Shown piece by piece: positions 1-8,585 of a DNA stretch of 64,000 nt. Positions within the stretch are counted from its first letter, which is position 1. Each line of letters begins with the position of its first letter. The stretch comes from an uncultured Chryseobacterium sp. (lineage in GTDB: Bacteria > Bacteroidota > Bacteroidia > Flavobacteriales > Weeksellaceae), in contig CAJYLO010000025.1 in the NCBI GenBank assembly GCA_913776245.1, forward strand, positions 1 to 64,000. The letters are read 5' to 3'. The notes below the pieces were generated by a model. It was not told the DNA's origin and searched no databases. It was given only the letters and a program-made list of their open reading frames with translations. The translations under genes were made by a program, and so were the position numbers.

Positions 1-788
1 ACGGTGACATACTCCACTGTGATGTACCATAGCAGGATAATGGCCGGTACACAAATTACATCAAACCATAATCGCCTGCTGTATCTGCTTGTATGGCTTT
101 TGTAAAGATCCAGAGCCAAGAATCCAATCAAAAAATAATGGATATAGCAGAACACCGTGGGAATCTCAAATTGTAATGGTTTAACGAACAAAAAAACCAG
201 GATCAGCATCACGAGAATGACTCTTCTCGGCAAAGCCTTCAATCTGAAAACCTGTGCCAGCAATGGCGCCAGGATATAAAACTGTATCTCGATCTCCAGG
301 GTCCAAAGAACCGTGTTCAGCAGAGGCATCTCCCTGAAGATGATCTCGTGGCAATAGAAAAGCGATGCCAGCAGATGCGGCAGCGTTTCACTGAAGCTTT
401 TGGTTTTAAGTACAAACACCGAGAGAAAAAACAAGATCAAAAGATGAATGATATAAGGTGGTTCAAGCCGTGTAAATCTTCTCAAAAAATAATCCCTTAT
501 GCTGAAAACCTTAGCCTTGTGAACATAGCTGTTGTAAAATGGCATGGCGATTATAAAGCCGCTGATGGCAAAAAATAAGATAACACCAATGACCCTGCCT
601 TCCAGGTAATCATCTACTTTGCTATAGCTTTCAAAACGTGTGTTATGATCTTCATAATAGTCTATGAAATGAAAGATGAAGACGCTCATCACTGCAAAGA
701 ACCGCAACCCATCTATATATAGAAGCTTTTCCCCGCTAGAGGTGACTCTTTGAAACAGAGGTCCTATCTTGTTTATCATTTCCGTCAT
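1..788 (-). CDS. Acyltransferase 3 family membrane protein (partial, C-terminus outside window)
   Basis: An integral-membrane acyltransferase of the OafA/YrhL (Acyl_transf_3) family, which moves acyl groups (often acetyl) onto cell-surface sugars. About 262 codons are visible on the minus strand; the frame is open to the left edge, so the C-terminal half is missing. Seen in the sequence: an FHF motif near residues 39-41, whose His is the family's catalytic candidate; LFFAISGFII near 71-80 in a membrane segment; an RRFTRLEPPY loop near 103-112; and LWTLEIEIQFYILAP near 161-175, the family's hallmark region. Further hydrophobic segments follow. Start chosen at the ATG at 788; a second in-frame Met lies three codons on. 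The upstream region is filled by a three-copy repeat. The substrate cannot be told. No polysaccharide genes adjoin it here, so its partner may lie to the left of the window. Confidence 0.85.
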   Translation of the reverse strand, partial: MTEMINKIGPLFQRVTSSGEKLLYIDGLRFFAVMSVFIFHFIDYYEDHNTRFESYSKVDDYLEGRVIGVILFFAISGFIIAMPFYNSYVHKAKVFSIRDYFLRRFTRLEPPYIIHLLILFFLSVFVLKTKSFSETLPHLLASLFYCHEIIFREMPLLNTVLWTLEIEIQFYILAPLLAQVFRLKALPRRVILVMLILVFLFVKPLQFEIPTVFCYIHYFLIGFLALDLYKSHTSRYSRRLWFDVICVPAIILLWYITVEYVT

Positions 789-803
789 TTGTGTTTTGTT
801 TGT

Positions 804-1106
804 AAAAATGATGCAGCTTTCAGTTTCAATAAATTAATGATTGGTCCTATGATAGAAAAAGAAAGACTGCATCCGTATTTATAGTGACATTTGTGTGTGT
901 GTGTGTTGCTTTGATATTATCAAAATGATGCAGCCTTCAGTTTTCAATAATTTTTTTATCATCATATTCAAAATGAAAAAAGAAAAACTGCATCGGTACA
1001 TTTGTGTATTCTTATTGTTTTGATTTTTTTAAAATGATGCAGCATTCAGTTTCCAATAATTTTTTTATCATCCTATTCAAAATGAAAAGAGAAAACTGCA
1101 TCGGTA
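804..1106. repeat. Three-copy direct repeat of about 110 bp with inverted GATGCAG/CTGCATC ends
   Basis: Three copies at about 804-876, 922-998 and 1031-1106. Each starts with aATGATGCAG followed by TTCAGTTT, has a T-rich middle, and ends in GAAA..ACTGCATC, so the ends are inverted repeats of each other. The spacers also resemble one another (ATTTGTGT followed by TTTTGAT), making this an imperfect tandem array. Copies 2 and 3 are the closest pair; copy 1 has diverged in its middle. A short GT run at about 893-906 sits in the first spacer. It lies directly upstream of the acyltransferase start. Confidence 0.8.
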
Positions 1107-1306
1107 GTGTTAATAAAATTCTATTTTATAGCGCCCGCCAGGGATGTAAAATTCTTTTAAAAAGATAAGCGCCTTTGAACGCCAATGTTCAGCCCGGTTT
1201 GTGGTCTTACCGCCAACCTCACAAAAGACGCACGGTCAAGGCATCCGTGATCGGGCAGCCAATACTGTGGAAGACGGACGGTCAAGGCGGTATTGACAAA
1301 TGCTCA
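1107..1306. other. Non-coding stretch, GC-rich toward the DUF4469 gene
   Basis: No convincing gene. From about 1170 the base composition becomes clearly richer in GC, like the adjoining DUF4469 gene and unlike the rest of the window. An 11-bp direct repeat ACGGTCAAGGC occurs at 1232-1242 and 1278-1288. The open frames crossing it have no recognisable protein features. Confidence 0.5.
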
Positions 1307-2038
1307 TTACATCACCGTCAGAACCTTGTCCAGCACAGCTGTTCTCGGATCTTTCAGCAGGGCACCTGCAGTATGCTGCGTCACTACTTCCAGGCTGTAG
1401 CTCCCGGCTGGCAATTCGGGGATCAGAACCATCAGTTCGGACGGATTATTGACCACAATATCGGACGGGTCTACCTGTATCCTAGACCCTTTGGGATCGA
1501 TAAAGAACACGCCTAATGAAGGATGGTCTCCCGCCAGCTTGATCTTGCTGCCGCTGACCTTCAGGTTTCTGCCCGGTGTCAGCAGGTCATTCACAGAGCC
1601 GCTTTTCATATCCGTCACCTGCAGGATGATGGCAGACGCCTCCGCCACTCCCAGGATGTCCACCTGGATGTTGGGCACCTCCGCCCTCAGCTTCTCGCCC
1701 TGGTTGAACTGGAACAGCACACTGTGCTTATCCTTATTAAACATTTCCGAAGGGCTATCAAAAACCCCGCGGATGGTAGTGCTGGCGGTGAAATAGCCTG
1801 TGTTCACGGAGTAGCCGTCACACAGCTGGTAGGCCATCTCGCTCAGGAACAGCTCTACAGCATGGGCCATAGCCGGTGCGGACACATCTGCCCCGCCCCG
1901 CTGGACCGCCGCCTGGCAGATATCCTGCACGTTTAGTGAGCGCTCGCTAACCGTTCGGGCTATGAAATCATTGGGGTTATCTTTGGTTAAAACATTATCA
2001 TACAGATATGCTTTGATTTTATGGAGGATTGTTGCCAT
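1307..2038 (-). CDS. HU/IHF-like DNA-binding domain protein with DUF4469
   Basis: A 243-residue cytoplasmic protein of a Bacteroidota family pairing an HU/IHF-like N-terminal domain (roughly residues 1-125) with a C-terminal Ig-like DUF4469 domain (roughly 130-243). It shows the family's features: a start of the MATILHKIKAYLYDN type, an ALxxG-like central HU region with VQRGGADVSAPAM near 45-58, and a C-terminal half with GRNLKVSGSKIKLAGD and PAGSYSLEV stretches. Family members are thought to bind DNA or organise the nucleoid, but their role is not established. Length is normal. Base composition is strikingly GC-rich against the AT-rich neighbours, and codon choice follows, which suggests acquisition or a different selective history. 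No operon partner is visible; the next gene is 257 bp upstream. Family assignment is by remembered pattern. Confidence 0.75.
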   Translation of the reverse strand: MATILHKIKAYLYDNVLTKDNPNDFIARTVSERSLNVQDICQAAVQRGGADVSAPAMAHAVELFLSEMAYQLCDGYSVNTGYFTASTTIRGVFDSPSEMFNKDKHSVLFQFNQGEKLRAEVPNIQVDILGVAEASAIILQVTDMKSGSVNDLLTPGRNLKVSGSKIKLAGDHPSLGVFFIDPKGSRIQVDPSDIVVNNPSELMVLIPELPAGSYSLEVVTQHTAGALLKDPRTAVLDKVLTVM

Positions 2039-2295
2039 TGTTGTTTATTTTTACATGGTTAGTAAAGTGTTTTATAAAACCCTAACAGGATTCCTATACT
2101 ATCAGGGTTAGGATAATTAACGTAGTGGTTGTAGTATTGCAGACGCGTGCGTGAGACTTGCTCTAAGCACTTAGGCCGAATCTCCTTTTTTATCTAAAAC
2201 CGGCAAGAGCAAGATGTTCACGTCATCGGCAACCGTGAAAAATTAGGGGCTACATTTTTTAAATTACATATTGAAAATCTTTGAGATCGTATATT

Positions 2296-3717
2296 CTAGT
2301 ATTTGGAAACGGTAAGTACATATACCGCATCAGATCCTACAGATCTGAATCTTGTTGCTAATACCCGATACAGAACATTTCTTCCTGGAACAACCAAATC
2401 AGCTTGATACTCTAATTCTGATGAATTATTAAAACCTCCATTACCATCTCCCAAGAGATTCCAGGACAAAGAATTAGCATTCGTTGATGTTATTGTGAAA
2501 TTAGAAGAGTAATATCCCGAAGAACTAGATATCCAATAGTTTAAACCTCGCATGCTTGTCGTCAATGAAGGATTAGAAGTAAACCTTGCATATACATTAC
2601 CATATCCACCGGAACCCGGATCAATTTTAAATTCCATATCATCCATTTTTATGGTATAAGCACCATTTCCACTAACTGCGGTATATATTATTTTCTTTAC
2701 ATTTACATTTGTCCCTACCGCATCACCTACTGATGCTGTACAACCTGTCGCCCCAAAAACACTAGAACCAAGATTAAAGTTGGCTACTATCGGACTATTT
2801 TGTAATGGTGTACCACTTACGGTGTAACTCAATACCCCCGACCCATTTTCAAGTTCCCCACTATTCAACGTTGCTGTTAATCCCGTATTAACTGTTGAGT
2901 TTATTACAGTTCCTCCGGAAAACAGACCTGCATTTCCACCTGTATATGGAACTTTAAGTACTCCTGTGTAAGCAATTCCTGCTGAAAGTGTATTGGGCTC
3001 AAGATAAGCATCTGTACATTTAAGACTCGTAATAGCAGGAGCTATCGTAGGATTGTTATTCACCGATCTCCATTCTGTACCATTCCAAAATACGAATCCT
3101 TTAAAGGTTAGACCTGCCGCTCCTGTGTTATATGCCATTAATCCGGTAGCAGGAGAAGGTATCGTTGCTTGGTCGGTAGAACCTGTTAAAGCAACTCTGG
3201 GGATAAGCATTCCTTTGTTAGCAGAAGCCACTTCTAATACTGCACTGGCATCCGGGCTGTTTGTTCCTATTCCCATTTGTCCATTATCTTTGGCGACAAA
3301 ATCTGTACCTGCCGACCTAGCTGTTCCATCTGCTTTGGTTCCTAACTTTACCAGACCATTGGTGGTATCATTGATCCAGGCATCATTAGTGGTATCACCT
3401 GCCGCCGCTCCTGTCATTCTCTGCCATACGCTTCCATCAAAATAATAGTAGCCTTCCGCAGTAACATTAACTGTTTTGGTATCTGTGGGACTTGCTGCTG
3501 TTTTAGCATACACAATCACTCCTTTTTGGGCTGCACCGTATGCGGTCTTTAGCGCATTGCCATCTAATTGCGGTACAAGCAGCCCCTCCGGCTTGCTGCC
3601 ATCAGTAGTTTTTGGAGTAATGTCAAGGGTCGCATTGGGTGTTGTTGTATTAATCCCCACCTGAGCCGACAATGCGACAGAAGATAGTGTTAAAATAAAT
3701 ATAATTTTTTTTATCAT
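2296..3717 (-). CDS. Secreted flavobacterial surface protein (VGINTTTP-type N-terminus)
   Basis: A 473-residue exported protein of a group common in Chryseobacterium and relatives. The N-terminus is a signal peptide (MIKKIIFILTLSSVALSAQ) followed directly by VGINTTTPNATLDI, a start shared by this family. Next come low-complexity stretches with a GYYYFDGSVWQRM motif, a second MGIGTNSPDASAVLEV repeat and an FVFWNGTEWRSV motif, reminiscent of tail-fibre-like or adhesin repeats. The C-terminal part is beta-rich, with many Ser, Thr, Asn and Gly, and carries no obvious type IX sorting domain. The Met at 3717 is preferred because the frame can be opened 22 codons further upstream (to 3783), but that would bury the signal peptide. 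The function is unknown, probably an envelope or attachment protein. It is followed on the same strand by the GC-rich DUF4469 gene. Confidence 0.7.
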   Translation of the reverse strand: MIKKIIFILTLSSVALSAQVGINTTTPNATLDITPKTTDGSKPEGLLVPQLDGNALKTAYGAAQKGVIVYAKTAASPTDTKTVNVTAEGYYYFDGSVWQRMTGAAAGDTTNDAWINDTTNGLVKLGTKADGTARSAGTDFVAKDNGQMGIGTNSPDASAVLEVASANKGMLIPRVALTGSTDQATIPSPATGLMAYNTGAAGLTFKGFVFWNGTEWRSVNNNPTIAPAITSLKCTDAYLEPNTLSAGIAYTGVLKVPYTGGNAGLFSGGTVINSTVNTGLTATLNSGELENGSGVLSYTVSGTPLQNSPIVANFNLGSSVFGATGCTASVGDAVGTNVNVKKIIYTAVSGNGAYTIKMDDMEFKIDPGSGGYGNVYARFTSNPSLTTSMRGLNYWISSSSGYYSSNFTITSTNANSLSWNLLGDGNGGFNNSSELEYQADLVVPGRNVLYRVLATRFRSVGSDAVYVLTVSKY

Positions 3718-3818
3718 TTTGTTTGATTTTAATAGTTTAATGTGTGTTAAGCTGAGCATAAAAGCATCATTGGGTTTAATCATTTGTAATGCTCTTTATG
3801 CCTGGTTGTGAGTCTGAT

Positions 3819-4364
3819 CTACAATCGGAATGGCGGAGGACGCCGGCAAAGCAATGCAGATATCTTAGTAAGTGAGACGCTGCTATATCTCAGATACAAG
3901 AGCATTAATATACCGCAGTTTACAAGCAGAAGAAGACAGAAAACAGGTGTAGCAGAAATAAATTTGTAGAATTGCGAGCCAGCCAATACTGCTGCAGAAC
4001 TGGTATTCTTGTAAAGCCCAAATGCGTAGCTGCTGCCCGGGCCGCCAGCCAAAAAAAATTGATCATCTTCCGGTTTATCGGCTTTCTTTTTGAAACTTTT
4101 GCTTTTAAGTCGGACTGAAAGTGTTTTTACTTTATAACTTCTTTTTTTGGCAGTGGAAACTTTTGGTATTGAAGATTCCGGGTGCTCTGCAGGCAATTTA
4201 AGTTCAGCATCAAAAACAACGATAGTTCCGCTTACGATATGTATATCCGGGTTATCTATTGAGAACGACTGCCCGAACATATTACATGAGAAAAGACAAA
4301 GCATTAAAACTTTTGAAATGCTTACCGAAAATACATTGGCAAACATCTTATTGTCTATATCCAC
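3819..4364 (-). CDS. Hypothetical exported or membrane protein, 181 residues
   Basis: Not recognised. The product has a hydrophobic N-terminal segment that could be a signal peptide (VLMLCLFSCNMFGQ, ending near residue 32), a middle part rich in Lys and Ser (for example KSKSFKKKADK near 87-97), a Gly/Ser-rich stretch (LAGGPGSSYAFG), and one strong hydrophobic segment near residues 140-158 followed by a short tail ending in RRPPPFRL. That fits a small protein with one C-terminal membrane anchor. A second in-frame Met lies six codons downstream and may be the true start. It is on the same strand as the surface protein, 101-bp upstream of it by the preferred start of that gene, and they could be co-transcribed. 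It diverges from the propeller sensor kinase. Confidence 0.5.
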   Translation of the reverse strand: MDIDNKMFANVFSVSISKVLMLCLFSCNMFGQSFSIDNPDIHIVSGTIVVFDAELKLPAEHPESSIPKVSTAKKRSYKVKTLSVRLKSKSFKKKADKPEDDQFFLAGGPGSSYAFGLYKNTSSAAVLAGSQFYKFISATPVFCLLLLVNCGILMLLYLRYSSVSLTKISALLCRRPPPFRL

Positions 4365-4571
4365 CGCTGACCAATTTTAGATTAAATAATTTGTGTTTCA
4401 ATTAAATGCCTTGCGGCCGAATGCCATAGAACAATGGTTATCAGCGAAATAAAAAATCATCATTTGCATTTAAAAAAATCAGGACGCTTATTCTTTTATG
4501 AGATATCCTAATAAGTTTCCCTAATTTTACTTCAGCAAATCTATAGCTCTGGATTACGAGTAGTGTTAGAA

Positions 4572-4621
4572 CTTATATGATATATAAGCCGAACTATTAC
4601 TACACATTGTAGTAATAGTTC
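4572..4621. promoter_or_regulatory. Two adjacent perfect dyads upstream of the propeller sensor kinase
   Basis: CTTATAT-GAT-ATATAAG occupies 4572-4588, and GAACTATTACTACA-CAT-TGTAGTAATAGTTC occupies 4591-4621 with 14-bp perfect arms. No T-run follows the larger dyad, so a terminator is unlikely. Its distance to the kinase start (38 bp) and its place between divergent genes suit an operator. The binding protein is unknown; the LuxR-type regulator at 7617-8252 is one candidate. Confidence 0.5.
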
Positions 4622-4659
4622 TACAAAAGGAACATTATTTTTTACTTTTTTTTGCAACA

Positions 4660-7620
4660 TTGTATGTTATGAAACGATTTTACCTGTTCAGCTTTCTTAT
4701 TTTTTTCTGGGCAAAAAGCCAGTACACCAACTCCTACGAAAGATGGTACAGCAGCCAGGAAGATAAGCTCCCTCAAAACACCGTAAAATCTATTGTAAAG
4801 GATAAGTACGGTTTTCTGTGGATATCCACAGACAACGGACTGGTTCGTTTTGATGGCAGTTCGTTCAAAAGATATGATATGAGTATTCCCGGTGTAGAAA
4901 ATAGAACCATACTGATAGACGGCAGCGCTGCCGATGACTGGCTGTTCACATTTTATAACTCCGGAGAAATCCCTACCCTGATAACAAAAAGAAATGCGCG
5001 AACGGTAGATGACAGCAGTGAAAAATTATTCAGAGATGTGTCTATATTTGGATTTGAAAACCTGCAAAGATTATTGCAACACAATATGGAACATATTAAA
5101 AAAAACAGGTTTCATTTTTTCATAACCAAAAAAAAGTTCTATCTCCTGGATAATTATAATTTGTTCTATCAGGATAATGGTGTAAAAAAATATATTGCAA
5201 AATGTGAGAACTATTTGTATTACCGTTTTTTTCTGCTGAACAACAAATTGTTTTATATGAGGAATCCCAATATGGTTGAGCAGATCAACCCTGATGGTTC
5301 CAGAACTTTCTTTACTTTACCCCTGAAAAATGATCCTGAAAATGTTTCCTATTTTATCAATAATGCCAATCAGCAGGTCTTCATCAGGTCAGGAGAAAAA
5401 ATCTACCTTATTAAATATGATGATAAAAAAATTGCAGCAACCCCGATCTATGAGAATAAAGATATCCGCAAGCTTTCCTTATCAAGTATCTATTATGAGG
5501 AAAAGGATAGAACACTCTTCCTGGGAACGAGTGCTAAAGGTTTACTGGTGACCAGAAAGCATTTTATAAATGTGGTCAGTAATTCTTCAAATAATATTTT
5601 CAACGCTATAGAAAAATCCGGAAACAATATTGTTACCAGTCAGGGTGAAGTGTTGGACGAAAAAGGCATCAAAACTATATTACCTTTTCCAAAAGGATCT
5701 GACAATTACGGAATCCTAACAACAGAAGTTCCGCAAACTTATCTCTTTAAAAGAAATGAAATTCTTTACCAGTATTTTAATAAAAAACTGACACCACTTT
5801 TAAATTTTGGAACAGATCACTCGTCGATCTGCACTATTTCCAAGGGAAAAGATGAAAGAATATGGCTATCTGCCTGGCAGAAAAAAAGATGTAAGCTTGG
5901 CTATATTATATTAAGAGAAGGAAAGATTCTCGAACTAAAGTTCTACGTTGTTCCCATAACTGTAAGAGGCATTTTCGATCTTGGAAATGACAAACTGCTT
6001 CTGGCAGCAGAAACCGGTCTTTATTATTTTCACAGTAATACGAGAGTGATCCGTTGCCTGGTTCCCAAAATCAATTTCAGAAGCATCAACGGCAATGCGG
6101 ATAATGTAGTCTGGATAGAAAGCTATGGCAAGGGTCTGTATATGTACAAAGCCGGGAAAGTATACAGTCCGCCTAAAACGAATCAACATACACTTGCTTA
6201 TGTCCATTGTGTAATAGATGATAACAAAGGTTATTACTGGCTCTCATCCAATAACGGATTATTCCAAGTAAGAAAAACGGATCTGATCGATTATTATTAC
6301 CGGAAGGTAAGTAATATTTATATACAGAAATATACGCTTGCTGATGGTCTCCTCACGATAGAGTTTAACGGTGGAAATAACATCAACGGACTTAATTTAG
6401 CTAACAATATTGTTTTTCCATCTATGGATGGACTTGCATTTATTAAAATAAATGAAGCCCGCCCTGTATTACCGAGCGAAAATTTTTACATTGATAAAAT
6501 AACTCTTAATAATAAGGAGATATATGCAAAGGATGAAATAAGTCTGGAAAGGAATTTTGATAACTTAAGAATTTTTCTGGATTATACCAACTATGGAAAT
6601 ATAAAGAATGATTGGATTGAATATAAAATAGATAATAAAAACTGGCAACGCCTGGATGAGACGAGAAGTTTATATATCAATTCCCTGTACACAGGAAAGC
6701 ATGGAATCACGTTCAGAAAACTTAAAAATTTCTCATCTCGTTATATTTACAAGACCATAATCCTGACTGTAAAGCCTGCTTACTGGGAAACCACAATTTT
6801 CAGGATTTTTATCATTCTAAGTTTTCTGGCGATCGTCTATTCGGTCTATTCTGCAAGATTAAAAAAAATTACCCGAGAGAAGATATTACTGAACAAAAAA
6901 ATAGAACAGAGCACCATAGAGCTAAGGAAAACCGTCGAATCATTATCAGCCACCAGGGAAGAACTCTATGCGCAGCTTATCAGGAAAAAAAAATTCATAA
7001 CCACCATAACCCACGATATAACAACGCCATTAAAATATATTAAAATGAGTTCTGATTTCCTGCTGGACAGTTCAGTTCCCTGGCAAGAAAAGGAAAAAAT
7101 TGTACAATCCATCCAGGATTCCATTTCCAAGATTACTTCTTTCATAGAATCCACATTGCATTATAATAAGGTCTTTATAAACAATAGCTTCAGTAAAACC
7201 GAAAAAGTTTACCTTAAGAAATTTATCAATAAAAGATTATCGTTCTTCAATGCCATTGCTGAGTTTAAGCAACTGAAAATAATTAATAAAATTGATAATA
7301 AAACAGTTGTTAATACAAATCCGGATGTACTAAGCATCATTGTTCATAATATCATAGACAATGCTGTGAAATATACCCATTCCGGATATCTGGAAATCTC
7401 AGTTTCAGCTTCCGTCGGCAGGCTTGCAATTTCATTTCTGGACACCGGCATTGGAATGACAGAGTATGAAATTGCCATGATTAATGACCCCGGCAAAGAA
7501 TCTGATTCAAAAGTTGGGATGAGAGTAATTAAAGAATTATTGCCACTTATCAATTGTAAAATGCAGATATACAGCAGAAAAAATGAAGGAACAAGAATTC
7601 TTCTGGAGTTCGAATTCTAA
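4660..7620 (+). CDS. Two-component regulator propeller sensor histidine kinase
   Basis: A 986-residue membrane sensor kinase. Order of parts: signal peptide at residues 1-20; an extracytoplasmic propeller of Reg_prop repeats (LPQNTVKSIVKDKYGFLWIST near 38-58 is the classic repeat, with later copies such as IDDNKGYYWLSSNNGLF); a Y_Y_Y-like beta domain near 640-700; one transmembrane segment near 714-732; a coiled coil; then a kinase core. The phospho-acceptor is probably His785 in ITHDITTPLKY. The ATP-binding part shows HNIIDNAVKYT (N box) and DTGIGM (G1), while the later G box is weak. There is no receiver or DNA-binding domain, unlike the hybrid forms of this family. Start at 4660 or at the Met three codons on. 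It ends tail to tail with a LuxR-type regulator, its likely partner. In this family the propeller often senses sugars or envelope state; the ligand here is unknown. Confidence 0.85.
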   Translation: MYVMKRFYLFSFLIFFWAKSQYTNSYERWYSSQEDKLPQNTVKSIVKDKYGFLWISTDNGLVRFDGSSFKRYDMSIPGVENRTILIDGSAADDWLFTFYNSGEIPTLITKRNARTVDDSSEKLFRDVSIFGFENLQRLLQHNMEHIKKNRFHFFITKKKFYLLDNYNLFYQDNGVKKYIAKCENYLYYRFFLLNNKLFYMRNPNMVEQINPDGSRTFFTLPLKNDPENVSYFINNANQQVFIRSGEKIYLIKYDDKKIAATPIYENKDIRKLSLSSIYYEEKDRTLFLGTSAKGLLVTRKHFINVVSNSSNNIFNAIEKSGNNIVTSQGEVLDEKGIKTILPFPKGSDNYGILTTEVPQTYLFKRNEILYQYFNKKLTPLLNFGTDHSSICTISKGKDERIWLSAWQKKRCKLGYIILREGKILELKFYVVPITVRGIFDLGNDKLLLAAETGLYYFHSNTRVIRCLVPKINFRSINGNADNVVWIESYGKGLYMYKAGKVYSPPKTNQHTLAYVHCVIDDNKGYYWLSSNNGLFQVRKTDLIDYYYRKVSNIYIQKYTLADGLLTIEFNGGNNINGLNLANNIVFPSMDGLAFIKINEARPVLPSENFYIDKITLNNKEIYAKDEISLERNFDNLRIFLDYTNYGNIKNDWIEYKIDNKNWQRLDETRSLYINSLYTGKHGITFRKLKNFSSRYIYKTIILTVKPAYWETTIFRIFIILSFLAIVYSVYSARLKKITREKILLNKKIEQSTIELRKTVESLSATREELYAQLIRKKKFITTITHDITTPLKYIKMSSDFLLDSSVPWQEKEKIVQSIQDSISKITSFIESTLHYNKVFINNSFSKTEKVYLKKFINKRLSFFNAIAEFKQLKIINKIDNKTVVNTNPDVLSIIVHNIIDNAVKYTHSGYLEISVSASVGRLAISFLDTGIGMTEYEIAMINDPGKESDSKVGMRVIKELLPLINCKMQIYSRKNEGTRILLEFEF

Positions 7621-8252
7621 TTAATCTTCAAAATTTCTACTAACGCAGGTATATTAGTAATACCCAGTTTTTCAAATATTCTTGTCTTATAAGTACTAAC
7701 AGTCGACTTCTGAATATTGAGCGAGAATGCTATAAAATTATTTGAATGTCCGTTAGCGAGGAGTCTGGCGATCTCCAATTCACGAACCGATAGGGCATTC
7801 AGATCATTTCCGCCTTTGTTTCTCATCATATTATCGAGCAGTCGGTCTTTCAGCTCTTCGCTCATATACTTGCCATTCTCAAAAAACCGGCCAAGCGCAT
7901 ACACCAGTTGATGTTCTTCAGTAAGTTTACTCAGAAAGCCATTGGCTCCGGCTTTTATATATTTGAAAGCGTAGATATTTTCATCAAGTGCCGAGAAGAT
8001 GAGTATTTTAATATCATCATTATTTATTGAGCGCAGATACTCGACAAAACTAAGACTGTTGCCTTCAGGAAAATTTATGTCTAAAATAATATAGTGTACT
8101 GGATTTTTTTTGACAATTGAAATAGCTTCGTTAATGGAAGCAACTTCAAAGACCGTAGGATCACCAAAATATTTTTTTATAAGAAGATACACTCCTTTTC
8201 TGACAATGCTGTGATCATCAACCAATAAAACGGTCTGCTTACTGATATTCAT
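7617..8252 (-). CDS. Response regulator, NarL/FixJ (LuxR-type HTH) family
   Basis: A 211-residue cytoplasmic regulator. Residues 1-125 form a receiver: the acidic DDHS pocket near 12-15, the phospho-acceptor Asp in YIILDINFPEG near residue 58, and SALDEN and KAGANGFLSK for the switch Thr/Ser and Lys. Residues 145-211 form a LuxR-type helix-turn-helix: LSVRELEIARLLANGHSNNFIAF followed by STVSTYKTRIFEKLGI. Length is normal. The gene is convergent with the propeller kinase and the two overlap by four bases, an unusual arrangement for partners but a strong hint that they form one pathway. Targets are unknown; the dyads upstream of the kinase are candidates. Confidence 0.9.
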   Translation of the reverse strand: MNISKQTVLLVDDHSIVRKGVYLLIKKYFGDPTVFEVASINEAISIVKKNPVHYIILDINFPEGNSLSFVEYLRSINNDDIKILIFSALDENIYAFKYIKAGANGFLSKLTEEHQLVYALGRFFENGKYMSEELKDRLLDNMMRNKGGNDLNALSVRELEIARLLANGHSNNFIAFSLNIQKSTVSTYKTRIFEKLGITNIPALVEILKIN

Positions 8253-8530
8253 TTTTCATATTTATGTTATATCAAAATTAAGTAAAAACTTTGATCTGAT
8301 AAATATAGGATTGACCTAATTTACAGAAGAAAACTTATTTTGTTGATGCTCTTCACAACAGCCTGCCGTAATTCAGTATCGAACTTGGCCAAAATTCTCT
8401 TCCTGACATACTGGTGAAAACAAAAAAATTTGCAACCCCGATTGATCTGATTATTGCGCCCACTCCTGTCTGATTAATATATTAAATTAGTGCTGAGCTT
8501 TAAAGACGATAAAGTAATAGAATAATTAAA
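8253..8530. other. Intergenic region between poxB terminator and response regulator
   Basis: No gene recognised. On the minus strand, around 8320-8460, a frame of about 50 codons without a start codon is open (contains YVRKRILAKFDTELRQAVV). It may be a decayed coding relic but resembles nothing I know. The rest is AT-rich and presumably holds the promoter of the regulator reading leftward. Confidence 0.35.
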
Positions 8531-8556
8531 ATCCGGTTGTATGTTCACAACCGGAT
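8531..8556 (-). terminator. Rho-independent terminator of poxB
   Basis: Perfect 10-bp stem ATCCGGTTGT / ACAACCGGAT with a 6-nt loop. Read on the minus strand it is followed by TTTTAATT and lies 30 bp after the poxB stop codon. Confidence 0.8.
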
Positions 8557-8585
8557 CGAGAAACTTCACGTTGATGGAGATGGTA

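Noticed and set aside
804-1106. CRISPR-like interpretation of the three repeats
   Set aside because: Units are about 110 bp with similar spacers, inverted ends and no cas genes; this is an imperfect tandem repeat, not a CRISPR array.
1175-1936. Several plus-strand frames of 110-137 codons over the DUF4469 gene
   Set aside because: They are antisense shadows caused by high GC; the minus-strand frame has the recognisable family pattern.
4591-4621. Terminator interpretation of the 14-bp dyad before the propeller kinase
   Set aside because: No T-run on either side and no gene ends there; the nearest upstream gene is divergent.
8320-8460. Possible decayed coding relic on the minus strand upstream of poxB's terminator
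   Set aside because: About 50 codons open but no start and no recognisable family; too little to call a pseudogene.
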